This document shows, piece by piece, positions 10,004 through 20,334 of a stretch of DNA of 64,000 bases. The notes under the pieces were generated by a model. That model was not told the DNA's origin, ran no database searches, and saw nothing but the letters and a program-made list of their open reading frames with translations. Position numbers and translations under genes: made by a program. Source of the DNA: Bufo bufo (lineage: Eukaryota; Chordata; Amphibia; Anura; Bufonidae); the NCBI RefSeq assembly GCF_905171765.1, contig NC_053394.1, forward strand, positions 159,287,256-159,351,255, read 5' to 3'. Within the stretch, counting starts at the first letter, position 1. Each line of letters starts with the position of its first letter.

Positions 10004-10422
10004 GGGTTTGTCCCACTAAAAATATTCTACAATTTTCAAACCAGCATCTAAATCTGAAAATTTTTGTAATTGTATGTAATAAAAAATGTATTATAGCTTG
10101 TAAGTTATTCAACGAAGGCTATCTGTGTAGCGCCACCTGCTGTTTGCTCTTTTTCTAATTTCTCTGTCCACCTCACTGAGATGGATGCAGATACTCAGTT
10201 CCATCCTTTAACTGCCACCAGCCACAGCAAACTTGCCTGAGAAAGGATACGCCCCTGAGCTACCAGCTTTAAATAAATATAGCAGAGCAATTAAAACAAT
10301 GAATGGGGAGATCTCTAGATCCATTTGAGGTACAGAGCTGGTTCTAGCTTTCTTAGAAAGACAATGCGTTGTACTACATGATGTCTGATTTTCATTTTTT
10401 ACATTAGTTGTGGGATAAACCC
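10004..10422. mobile_element. MITE, GGGTTTGTCCCAC termini
   Basis: Inverted ends GGGTTTGTCCCAC and GTGGGATAAACCC bound a 419-bp non-coding block. A diverged copy in the same orientation lies at 56970-57317, sharing 'gcgccacctgctgtttg', 'ggggagatctct' and 'gatgtctgattttcat'. Confidence 0.65.
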
Positions 10423-10917
10423 TTTAATGATTGGTATAGGAGAGACCGTTGCCAAAGTCTGAAAGAGGGATTGGTTCCATTCTGAAAGACAGTATTTGTT
10501 GCTTTAGTTTGCAATAATATGGAACAATTACAATACTTCACTGCCACTGCCACTTTGTCTCCAACTTGATCTGCTCAGCTTTTCCAGGTGGTCACATCAT
10601 CTATGGGTTGGCCAGGTAGCATGTGATGAAATCCAAGCAGAGCCATCAGGAAAAGAAGTGGAAACATTGCTTCTAGTGGAGAATATCTCCATAACATGGC
10701 TTCATTCAGAGCGCCATGTGTCAGGGCCTGGAATACCTTCATAATATGGGACCACATGGTCTCTGTGTGCCTGAGGCCTAACGTTACTATGCTAAGGATG
10801 AGGCAAATAGACATTTTAAGGTTATACTCATGCTTCAGTTATGATAATTTACAGTTTTGAGATTATACATTTTTTCCATGCATCAACTTTTCAGTAGCTG
10901 TTTTTTTTCCCATTCAG

Positions 10918-11059
10918 GGCACCAGTGTTTTAGATACGTCATTAATGAGGTCCAGAGCATCTCTTGGCAAAAAAAGATGTCCCAGAACACCTGCAACAGG
11001 AACCTGCACATCTCAAGAAGAGGCTGATCCTGAATACTGGATGTTTCGGGACTCCACAG
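10918..11059 (+). CDS. TNKS1BP1: TNKS1BP1-like gene, exon (fourth from end)
   Basis: The exon follows a strong acceptor (T8-CCCATTCAG, ending at 10917) and precedes a donor GTATAG at 11060. It holds 47 codons plus one base with no stop. The encoded segment starts GTSVLDTSLMRSR and ends with an acidic/aromatic patch EYWMFRDST. The final single base joins the two bases that open exon 11594-11739 to make Glu. From memory of the family, a charged FxDSTE stretch followed by a 'GLSPS-LK' block is typical of the C-terminal domain of tankyrase-1-binding protein; KIAA1671 has a similar end. Which paralogue this is remains uncertain. Upstream exons were not found. Confidence 0.6.
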
Positions 11060-11088
11060 GTATAGAAACTGTAGAACACAAGACATAG

Positions 11089-11440
11089 GGGGTCATTTAC
11101 TAACAGAAATTTGTCTATTTTTGGCATATTTATGGCTCAGATTGAGGCGCAAAGGTTATTTGTGCTGCAGTCTGTGACTTTTACCTGCTCACGCCAGGGT
11201 CTAAAAAAGGGGGCGTGGTGTTGGCGGGGAATCGGACAGGCTGGAAAACCCATCTCATTTATCATTTTCTAAGCTTGTTTTAGGCATAGAAAATGGTCTA
11301 CATTTAAGCCAGCAAGGAAGCTGGCATAGATTTAGACTGGCGGTGGTTGCACCAAAGTTCTGTAGAGGCCGGCGACTCTTCATAACTTCTTTGGATCCAC
11401 CGCCAGTCTAAAACGCCACCCCCATAGTCTATAAGTTCCT
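11089..11440. repeat. Dispersed non-coding repeat (MITE-like), copy 1
   Basis: The block opens 'ggggtcatttactaacag' and carries 'aaaaaagggggcgtgg' and 'ctcatttatcattttct' modules. The same modules recur in the opposite orientation at about 14815-15122, so this is a dispersed repeat in the intron. Confidence 0.5.
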
Positions 11441-11593
11441 AATGCAAGGAAAGGGCATGTCAAAGGACATACCCACCATTATATTGTAATACAAAAGAAG
11501 GAGTGCTATCTATGTATTACCTGCTGAAGATGCTTCCACATTCTGTATAATGCATTTTAATTTTATCACATCCACATTTGCATGGATTTCTAG

Positions 11594-11739
11594 AGCCAGG
11601 AATTTCACCAAAAAAAGACTCTGATAATGAGGAAAAAGAAGAGACATCTGATTCTACACAGAACTCTCCCTCATCAGTAAAATCTCCTACTAAGAAGGGT
11701 GGAATATTTTCTGGACTAATCTCACCATCTATACTAAAG
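11594..11739 (+). CDS. TNKS1BP1: TNKS1BP1-like gene, exon (third from end)
   Basis: The acceptor is TGGATTTCTAG (ending at 11593) and the donor GTAAGG starts at 11740. The exon has two bases that complete the previous codon and then 48 codons, ending in phase 0. The product is rich in Ser, Glu and Lys and ends KKGGIFSGLISPSILK. That last block is what I recognise as similar to the conserved 'GLSPSALK' region of TNKS1BP1. It is likely a soluble, largely disordered segment; no membrane segment is seen. TNKS1BP1 binds tankyrase and has been linked to the actin cytoskeleton and the CCR4-NOT complex (family knowledge, not shown here). Confidence 0.65.
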
Positions 11740-11764
11740 GTAAGGAAATGTATGGCACTATAAT

Positions 11765-12469
11765 CTGTATAGGAACCATTGTTTCTGACATCCAGGTGGT
11801 GATCTTCCAGGCATCTTAATTTTTTTCTCATGGTCACCACTGAATTAAATGTATGCATTAGGTGGTTTTCAAACTTTTTCAGGCAAAGGAAAGCTAGGCC
11901 TGCAAAGAATCCAACAGTAACAAACACAGTACCTTAAAAGGATTGTCCTAGTTATCCTAAAATGTGCCCAACACTACTTAATGCATTAACTGCCTGTTGA
12001 CCATATACGTAACGTCTGGGTGGGCAACACTTATCTCTGCATTACGTTTCTAAACTTCCTTGCAGCTGCACACAGAGGTCACAGTGATAGCAGGGCTCCT
12101 CATAAAGAAGACAGGAATATTTCTTTTACCTGTACTTGCCTTCCCCATCACTGCATACACAGAGCTCAATGAGTGCTGTGTATAGAGATCAGGAAGCAGT
12201 GCTTAAGTCCTACCAGTCACATAATTGCTGGGGGCTGGGTATCTGCACAAGCTTCTGGATCTTAGAAGATCCAGATCAGCTCTGCAGTGAAGCTGTACAT
12301 CCTTGTACAACCTCTTTGGAGTTCTGTATATCTCCAGTTAGTGGGAAAATCAGAAATCAAAGGTACTGTATGCAGGGATGCACCTAGCCTTTCTGCTGCT
12401 TGAGGTGAAAATTGAAATGTCTCCCCCATCCCCCGTGCCAAATGACAAATTCTCAATCCAAGCCCTTCT
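11765..12469. other. Intron sequence, nothing recognised
   Basis: Intron of the TNKS1BP1-like gene. Short frames on both strands are not supported by splice sites or family similarity. Confidence 0.5.
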
Positions 12470-13320
12470 CCCAGCCCTATAAGGACCCTAGTAGAAGTAA
12501 GGCACCCTATAGTGCCCCCAGCACTAACAAGGCCCTTCTATAAGGCATCCTTTTAGATCCCCCAGTAGTAATAAGGCCAATCTATAAGGCACCCCTACAG
12601 CGTTCTCAGTAGTTATAATGCTCCTATGATGGCCCCTGTAGATATAATGCCCCATGTTGTAACCCCAGTATTTATGAAGCCCCACTGCAATGCACTTCGT
12701 AATTATAATGATCCATATAGTGCCCCTGTATTATAATGCCCTCTGTAACAACAATACGTATAATGAACCTCCTCTAGTGCCCATATGTTTAATGCTCCCT
12801 GTAGTGCTCCTGCCTCTGTCATAATGCCCACCTGTAGTGCCCGCTGTGTTATAATGCACCCTGTAGTGGTAGAATATATAATCCTCTCCCCCAGTAGTCC
12901 CCTTGTAGTACAATGCTCCCTGTAGTGGTAGTATATATACTGCTCTCCCCCCCCTGTAGTCCCCTGTAATATATTGCCCCCCTGTAGTGGTAGAATATAT
13001 AATCCTCTCCCCCAGTAGTCCCCTTGTAGTACAATGCTCCCTGTAGTGGTAGTATATATACTGCTCTCCCCCCCTGTAGTTCCCTGTAATATATTGCACC
13101 CCTGTAGTGGTAGTATATATAATGCTCTTCCACCAGTAGTCCCCCTGTAGTATAGTGCCCCCGAGGTGGTAGTATATGTAATGCTCTCCCCCCTGTTGTC
13201 CCCCTGTAGTATAATGCCCAGTAGTGGTGGTATATATAATTCTCTCTCCCCATAGACCCTGTAGTATAAAGTCCCCCCGTAGTGGTAGTATATATAGTGT
13301 TCTTCTGGCCTGTGGTTCCC
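12470..13320. repeat. Minisatellite of about 60 bp (120-bp dimers)
   Basis: Repeated unit of the type 'ccctgtagtggtagtatatataatgctctcccccagtagtccccctgtagtataatg'. Higher-order duplication is visible: 12867-12985 recurs at 12988-13106. The left part (12470-12850) is more degenerate. Long frames on the minus strand are by-products of the repeat. Confidence 0.8.
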
Positions 13321-14656
13321 GTGTCCCGGCAGGAAGTTGCGATGACATCACTGCCACCACTTGTGTTGAGTCTCAGGCAGCACAATGATGTGGTCACGAA
13401 CGCCTCTGTCATGAAACCAGGTGCAGGAGGTTGGATTGATATCATCGTAAACTCCTGCATCGTTCTATTGCCCCACAGGCTTCAGACCTAGTGGCCTGTG
13501 GCCTATAAGCCTTAATGGCAGGGTAGGAGACGTAGATTCATGTTCCCCGCTGTAAACTACTGTCCCCTCAGAGGCAGGTCAGCGCCGCCTGAGGCAAGAT
13601 GCTGATCTCGCCTCATGGCAGATGTGGCTCTGCTTGTATGACCTTAGAGGGAGCACAAAGTGTAAAATAAAAAAATTAATAATTAAAAAACTCCATCATC
13701 ACACGCCACCCTGCAACTTTTAGCCCCACCACGGGTGAGCATGACCCATACGCCCATATATTAAAATGACCGTAATGGAAAGCGGCCATAATTGAAAAAA
13801 AAAAATTCTGTTGCTTGTTGCACTATTAACAAGAAAAATGAAAAAATCTAAGTGAAAAACAGACTATTTTTTATTTACACAAAAATAGTAAAATAAAAAT
13901 GACATAAAAATAAAGTCCCATTATATCACTGAAAAGGCGCAAAAATTATTGACATAACTGAATGGGGAAAAAAGATATGGCTTCAAAAGATGCATGTACT
14001 AAAAAAAGTCATATGCACCTGGTTAGGGATGGTTAACATAAAAAAAAATCAGCACGGCACATGATCACTGCCCCTAATCATTGTCCTTACTACTCAGCGG
14101 TCTTTTGTTGTATACCGCTGAGGACAGTGAATGACCGCAGTGGTCACATGCAGTATACCTTTATGTTACCGCTGCAGCCTTGTATATATATAAACAGTGC
14201 AAGTAGGACTGGCGCAGCAGCACAGAGAACGGCAAGGGAGAAACAGGTGCCGTATAGGACTATTTTAAAGCATCTCGTTGAGTCAGCACATTTTAGGTGA
14301 TCTTGGATAACCCCTTTAGAGGCTATGGACACCATTAACATAAATGCATGTATTTGTGGCTGAAAAGTAACATTGCAACATTTTTTTAAATGTTGCAATG
14401 TGTGGGTATGACCACAAGCAACAGAAGTTCTAATGTAGAATTTCTGCTGATGATTTTGATGGGTTTTCATAGCAAAATTCAAAATGAATCTGCAGCAAAG
14501 TCTAGATGTTTTACATACAGATTTGTCCTGGATTTTGCCACAGACTTCAGCCTTTGCATTACAAAAGGTGAAATATGCATTGGAAGTCTGCAGCATAATT
14601 TGAAATGCTGCGGATTAAAAATTCTCACCACAGGACAATTAGCACTGCAGATTTGT
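13321..14656. other. Intron sequence, nothing recognised
   Basis: Continuation of the intron between exons 11594-11739 and 16223-16347. A-rich stretches occur near 13660-13990. No gene is seen. Confidence 0.45.
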
Positions 14657-14659
14657 TTA

Positions 14660-15605
14660 GGGCCTCATGCACACGAACATATGCGTTTTGCAGTCCGCAA
14701 GTATAGGACATGTTCTGTGTTTTTGTGGAACGGACATACGGATGCAGAAAGCACATAAATCATCCTGTGCGTGTTTTCTGTATCTATATGTCCTTACCGC
14801 AAGAAGACTATGGGAACATTTATTAAGACCAGCGAAATATACACCGGTCTTAATCCCTCTGTGGAGGCGCCAAAGTTTTACATGCACTAAAGTCTACATC
14901 ATTTTGTCTCTTTCTGGCACTGGCTGTGCGACATGCTTTAAACTACGTTATCTCCCTTGCTGGCGTAGTTTAAGGCCATTTTCCACGCCATCAAATAATG
15001 AATGAGACAGGCCGGCCAGCCCTCTTTCCCACCCACGTCACACCCCCTTTTTCCACATCTGCGTTTGTTGCAAAACACCTTTGCAACTAAATCTACGACC
15101 TAATTACGCCAAAACTGGTGTAAGGCCTCATGCACACGGCCGTTGTTTTGGTCCGCATCCGAGCCGCAGTTTTGGCGGCTCGGATGCGGACCCATTCACT
15201 TCAATGGGGCCGCAAAAGATGCGGACAGCACTCCGAGTGCTGTCCGCATCCGTTGCTCCGTTCCGTGGCCCCGCAAAAAAAAAAATAACATGTCTTATTC
15301 TTGTCCGCGCTTTGCGGACAAGAATAGGCAGTTATATTAAAGGCTGTCCGTGTCGTTCCGCAGATTACGGAATGCGCACGGACGATATCCGTGTTTTGCG
15401 GATCCGCAATTTGCGGACCGCAAAACACACCATGGTCGTGTGCATGTAGCCTAAATCAGATTATAAAAAATGACCGCCTATGTCTGCAAAATGCGGACCA
15501 AGAATCCATTGAAAACAATTGGTTTGCAAATAAAATGCAGATGGCACCTGGACTGCATCAGAATTTTGCAGACCGCAACATGGATACGGTCGTGTGCATG
15601 GGGCC
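14660..15605. mobile_element. GGCCTCATGCAC-family MITE, host of a nested copy
   Basis: Left end GGGCCTCATGCACACGA and right end CGTGTGCATGGGGCC are inverted copies, flanked by TTA at 14657-14659 and 15606-15608. The interior contains a copy of the repeat seen at 11089-11440 and the nested element 15124-15451. Only a TWA-type duplication and the termini support the PIF/Harbinger-like assignment. Confidence 0.65.
15124..15451. mobile_element. GGCCTCATGCAC-family MITE, nested copy
   Basis: 328 bp, termini GGCCTCATGCACACGGCCG and TGGTCGTGTGCATGTAGCC, flanked by TAA on both sides (15121-15123 and 15452-15454). The interior is rich in 'tccgcatccg/cggatgcgga' palindromes. Confidence 0.8.
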
Positions 15606-16222
15606 TTAGTCCTATCCACTGTGATGCTACTGTAAACTGCTGTGGATCTGTGCGACACAAATCTGCTGCTGCAAATTTGCAGCATATACATCCTTTGTGG
15701 GCATACTCTTTCTGCAGCTTCTACGCCTCACATTATGCTAAGTGAGCTCCAGGCCGTGCTCGTTCTGCTCAGTTCAAAACCTGCATGGATGTGGTATATC
15801 ATATACCGATACAGGCTTAAAGTAGAGCAGAGCAAGCAAAATCAAGAGCTCCCATGGCACATCGCTGCTCCTGCCTGTGCATGTGATTATGCAGAGCTTT
15901 TAGCGAGCGGTGCTGGTACAGGCAGGAGTAGAGCCGTGTGTGCTGCTGCCTATACAGTGCTCACTGCAGCCCCAGTACACCGCCAATCTGCCAGTGGTGA
16001 ATGAGTATACAGACTCCCAAGCGCTATTTTTCTAGGAAGAAAATAAAAAAATCTACTGCAAAAATTACAATAGGTTTTAATAAAGTTCAGTTGGGAGTTT
16101 AGCTACACAATTTTTGGTGCAAATTGCAGCAGAATTCTAGCACATTTTCACCCAAAAAAAATCTATGTGTGCAATTGGTCAGCTACTCAGAAATCGATAA
16201 TGACTATTTGGATATATTGCAG

Positions 16223-16347
16223 GGCCGCTTGAAATCTCGAAATAAAGAAAAGGATAAAGAGAAAAATGAAGACGAAGCTGCAAAAGCTGAAGCAAAGGAA
16301 AGCCAAGAGCCAACATCTCCTGGGAAAGACAAATCAGACTCCTCCAG
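16223..16347 (+). CDS. TNKS1BP1: TNKS1BP1-like gene, penultimate exon
   Basis: The acceptor is GGATATATTGCAG (ending at 16222) and the donor GTAAAA starts at 16348. The exon starts in phase 0 and holds 41 codons plus two bases, which the first base of exon 22275 completes as Ser. The product begins GRLKSRNKEK and is lysine/glutamate-rich (about half of residues charged), then has a Ser/Pro stretch. GRLKSRN directly continues the SPSILK block of the preceding exon, as in the TNKS1BP1 C-terminal domain. A MITE begins 12 bases after the donor. Confidence 0.65.
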
Positions 16348-16359
16348 GTAAAACTATAA

Positions 16360-16798
16360 GACCTCCTGCACACGACCGTATGGCTTTTTCAGTGTTTTGC
16401 GGTTTGTTTTTCACGGATCCGTTGTTCCGTTTTTTGTTTCCGTTGTGTTTCCGTTTCTGTTCCGTTTTTCCGTATGGCATATACAGTATACAGTAATTAC
16501 ATAGATAAAATTGGGCTGGGCATAACATTTTCAATAGATGGTTCCGCAAAAAACGGAACGGAAACGGAAGACATACGGATGCATTTCCGTATGTGTTCCA
16601 TTTTTTTTGCGGGCAATAATAGGACATGTTCTATCTTTAACGGAACGGAAAAACGGAAATACGGAAACCGAATGCATACGGAGTACATTCAGTTTTTTTG
16701 CGGAACCATTGAAATGAATGGTTCCGTATACGGACCGTATACGGAACGCAAAAAACGGCCAGTAAACAGGGAAAAAAAACTATCGTGTGCAGGAGGCC
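16360..16798. mobile_element. GGCCTCATGCAC-family MITE next to a splice donor
   Basis: 439 bp, ends GACCTCCTGCACACGACCGT and its inverted partner ending GGAGGCC, flanked by TAA (16357-16359 and 16799-16801). The interior is an array of 'ttccgt' and 'cggaac' motifs in inverted arrangement. Confidence 0.75.
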
Positions 16799-16845
16799 TA
16801 AGACTAAGTCTACAACATACAGAGGTGACAAATAGGGGGAACGTA

Positions 16846-17376
16846 TCTGACAAACACATAGCGCAACAGCACTCTACAAGCCAAATAGAGTACAAAAGTA
16901 TATTATATTGTAAATGCTATGCTAATAACTTAGAGATGCTTAGCAAATACATTTTGTACAAAAACGTCTGCCGCACGCCAAGGTGATCTCTGTAAGACGG
17001 GTCCTAACACTAAAACTCACCTGTTATGTGCCATGACAGCGACCATGAAATTCAGGAAGTGCAGGTCCCACATCCCTGGATTCAATGAAGGCCCTTTTGG
17101 CACCACACAGATATAAACCAAAAGGGGCCCAGCATGCATGTGGGACCTGCACTTCCTGAATTTCATGGTCGCTGTCATGGCACCCAACAGGTGAGTTTTA
17201 GTTTTAGGACCCGTCTTATAGAGATCGCCTTGGCGTGCGGCAGACGGCCTCAAATGATTTTGTACAAAATGTATTTGCTAAGCATCTCTAAGTTATTAGC
17301 ATAGCATTTACAATATAATATACTTTTGTACTCTATTTGGCTTGTAGAGTGCTGTTGCACTATGTGTGTTTCAGAT
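16846..17376. repeat. Giant hairpin (foldback), ~530 bp
   Basis: Two arms of about 230 bp (16846-17085 and 17125-17376) are near-perfect reverse complements around a centre near 17105. The stem continues almost to the tip ('ggcccttttgg'/'ccaaaaggggcc'). A short direct repeat 'aataggggraacgtatc' occurs just outside both arms (16831 and 17443). No coding potential. Confidence 0.8.
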
Positions 17377-17698
17377 GTATATTTGCAGCCACAGCAACGT
17401 GCATTGGGATGTGCTGACCCCTCCCCCCCTTTTTGTTTGTAAATAGGGGAAACGTATCACGTGCAGTTATTTTGAGGTCAGGTTTGCTGGATACAAAAAT
17501 TCTATCAAAATGTTACATGTTTGAATAGGAGATTCCTTACATTTTCATGACACCCACCTACTGGAGTCACAGTACACAACATCTTCCCACTTTTTATGAA
17601 GTTGCAATTAATAACTGTGTCTAAATCTGACCAAGCAGCGAGTCATACTCAATTTCCTAAGCATTGTTACAAATTTATGTGATAGGGCAAAAGATTAA

Positions 17699-18515
17699 TA
17701 GCAGCGGGTACACCTATATCCATCAGTGACACATGTACTATAGCAGCCGGTACACCTATATCCATCAGTGACACATGTACTATAGCAGCCGGTACACCTA
17801 TATCCATCAGTGACACATGTACTACATCAGCAGATACACCTATATCCATCAGTGACACATGTACTATAGCAGCCGGTACACCTATATCCATCAGTTACAC
17901 ATGTACTACATCAGCAGGTAAACCTATAGCCATCAGTTACACATGTACTACATCAGCAGGTACACCTATATCCATCAGTGACACATGTACTGTAGTAGCA
18001 GGTACACCTATATCCATCAGTTACACATGTACTACATCAGCAGGTACACCTATATCCATCAGTGACACATGTACTGTAGTAGCAGGTACACCTATATCCA
18101 TCAGTTACACATGTACTACATCAGCAGGTACATCTATATCCATCAGTGACACATGTACTGTAGTAGCAGGTACACCTATATCCATCAGTTACACATGAAC
18201 TACATCAGCAGGTACACCTATATCCATCAGTTACACATGAACTACATCAGCAGGTACACCTATATCCATCAGTTACACATGTACTACATCAGCAGGTACA
18301 CCTATATCCATCAGTGACACATGTACTGTAGTAGCAGATACACCTATATCCATCAGTTACACATGTACTACATCAGCAGGTACACCTGTATACATCAGTT
18401 ACACATGTACTGTAGTAGCAGATACACCTATATCCATCAGTTACACATGAACTACATCAGCAGGTACACCTATATCCATCAGTTACACATGAACTACATC
18501 AGCAGGTACACCTGT
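17699..18515. repeat. 42-bp minisatellite, about 19 copies
   Basis: Unit of the form 'agcaggtacacctatatccatcagtgacacatgtactacatc'. Variants alternate (gtgac/gttac, tacatc/tagtag), suggesting higher-order units. Because 42 is divisible by three, some frames stay open across the array on both strands. These are not taken as genes. Confidence 0.9.
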
Positions 18516-19857
18516 AAACTCCCGTGTTGCCTAGAGATGTGGAGTTAAATATTTAACTGCAAAAATTATTTCTTCATGCAACCACCGCTAGGCCGATCTT
18601 ATTATATACACAGAAATCGGTTTAACAGGAACTGCATACATTTGTGTGAAGTGAGCTCCCCCCTGTGTGCGTATTAGACACTGCCACCTTGATGACTGTA
18701 CATAATAGCCATTACTGTTAACCCCTTCACTAGCCTAGACAACTTGAGATTTTGTTGCCTAGTTTGGGACAACTGTCATTGAAAGATCTACTAGCATACT
18801 TAGGGTCCTAGTGGCCACAGAGCCAATTCACCATCCACAATAATGTTCACACATATGATCCATGCCAAGTAGGATCTATAGTCACCAATGTGATGGGTCA
18901 AGGCCAGATCAAGATTAATAGAGACCTCTGGTAAGATTGTGGTGGGGACCACTGGATAAATAGCTTACACTGATAGATTCACATTGGTTAGCCCCACTTA
19001 CAACAATGGCATCTGGCGGATATCTGAAATGTTTGAAGACTGACCCAGCGTCTCTGGTGTATGCTGTGGGAGCAAATATCAAGGTGATTGTCAACACTAC
19101 TGATCCTTTGCGTAACCCGGAGATTAAAAGCTAAATTTATCATGAGGAGTCTGCATTGGCTTAAAATGTTCCAAATTTATTAAACGTTATTTGTTGTTTG
19201 GTAAATTTGGCACATCTTTAAATATTACACTTCTGTCTTAACACAGTATGTTACTCCAGTTTTCTTTTACTGTACTGGAGTAAAGGTTGGGTTCACAAGG
19301 AACTGAATGGTGGTGCCCTCCCTATAATCCAGTCCTACAGATGGTAATTTTAACCTTATAGTGACATGTATAGCAGATGTTGGGAGTTTAAAGATGGCGC
19401 AAGCTCAGGAGCTGGGGGTTGATGGCTGTGTTATAGCTGAAAACCCCAGTCAGTATCCATGATCAATAGCTACTGACTGCGGCATGTGCAGAGTAAGTCA
19501 GAGGGAAGAGTGTACCTCAGACCACTGATTGTCCCCTATGCAGCAAAATCATGGGGTGCCATTTGGTTGTCAGAGCATTTAATTTACCATATCAATACGT
19601 GATATAGCAAATTAAATTCTGCCATGGTACCAACTTGTCCCACAAAAACAAAAGCCCTCACATGGCTATGTAAATAGAAAAGTAAAAAAAACAATTGGCT
19701 CATGGAAAATGGAGAGGAAAAAATGAAAACAACTAAATGAAAGGGGTCAAGGGGTGCCAAGAGGTCAATCCATATACTTGGGCAGATTTATGAAAACTGT
19801 CTTTGTTACCCATAGCAACCAATCACAGTACAGCTTTCGTTTTTTTCCCACAGCAGC
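18516..19857. other. Intron sequence, nothing recognised
   Basis: Part of the last intron of the TNKS1BP1-like gene. No exon-like frame with splice sites was seen. A 'gttacccatagcaaccaatca' block lies at about 19805-19825. Confidence 0.45.
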
Positions 19858-19864
19858 TTAAAAA

Positions 19865-20166
19865 GGGTTCTCCAGAAATTGTTAAAAATGGCTAAGGAGG
19901 CGGTGCCTTACTAAATACTGTGCTTCTGTGCTTGCATATACTCCACATTGGTGAGTGTTCCTGTCAGGCTGCTCAGAATTCCTACAACAGATACTAATAG
20001 AGCGATGCTGTGTGCAATAGGCAGTCAGGCTGAGCAGCCTGATAGGAATGGTCCCCAATGTAAAGTAAAGGCAAGTGCCTTCTGCAAGTGCAAGCAACCC
20101 ATCCTGGTTACATTCTAGGGTGGTTGCTTGAGGCTATTTTTAATCATGCCAAGAGAACCTCTTTAA
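19865..20166. mobile_element. MITE with GGGTTCTCC / GAGAACCTC termini
   Basis: The ends 'aaaagggttctccag' and 'agagaacctcttta' are inverted, in A/T-rich flanks. About 300 bp, non-coding. The superfamily is not clear. Confidence 0.45.
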
Positions 20167-20334
20167 AAAATTTAAAATGTGTTCAATACATGCAAACATA
20201 TACTGCACTCATATAATACCCTTCAGTCTAAAGACCACAAAAAGCTACACATTACACCAGGATACTGCCACCATACATATTAACCCGATAAGTGTATTAG
20301 CATGAGTATATTTGGGGCGCTGCACAAGTATATA

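Noticed and set aside
10575..10814. 79-codon minus-strand frame with hydrophobic start
   Set aside because: No splice sites or family similarity; lies near a plus-strand exon and a MITE.
12731..13460. Two overlapping ~200-codon frames on the minus strand
   Set aside because: By-products of a ~60-bp minisatellite; Tyr/Gly-rich repetitive products with no family resemblance.
17697..18515. CRISPR-like array
   Set aside because: Units are head-to-tail without unique spacers, in a vertebrate-type genome; a minisatellite.
17667..18548. Repeat-protein frames on both strands
   Set aside because: Unit length divisible by three explains the open frames; no start context, splice sites or similarity.
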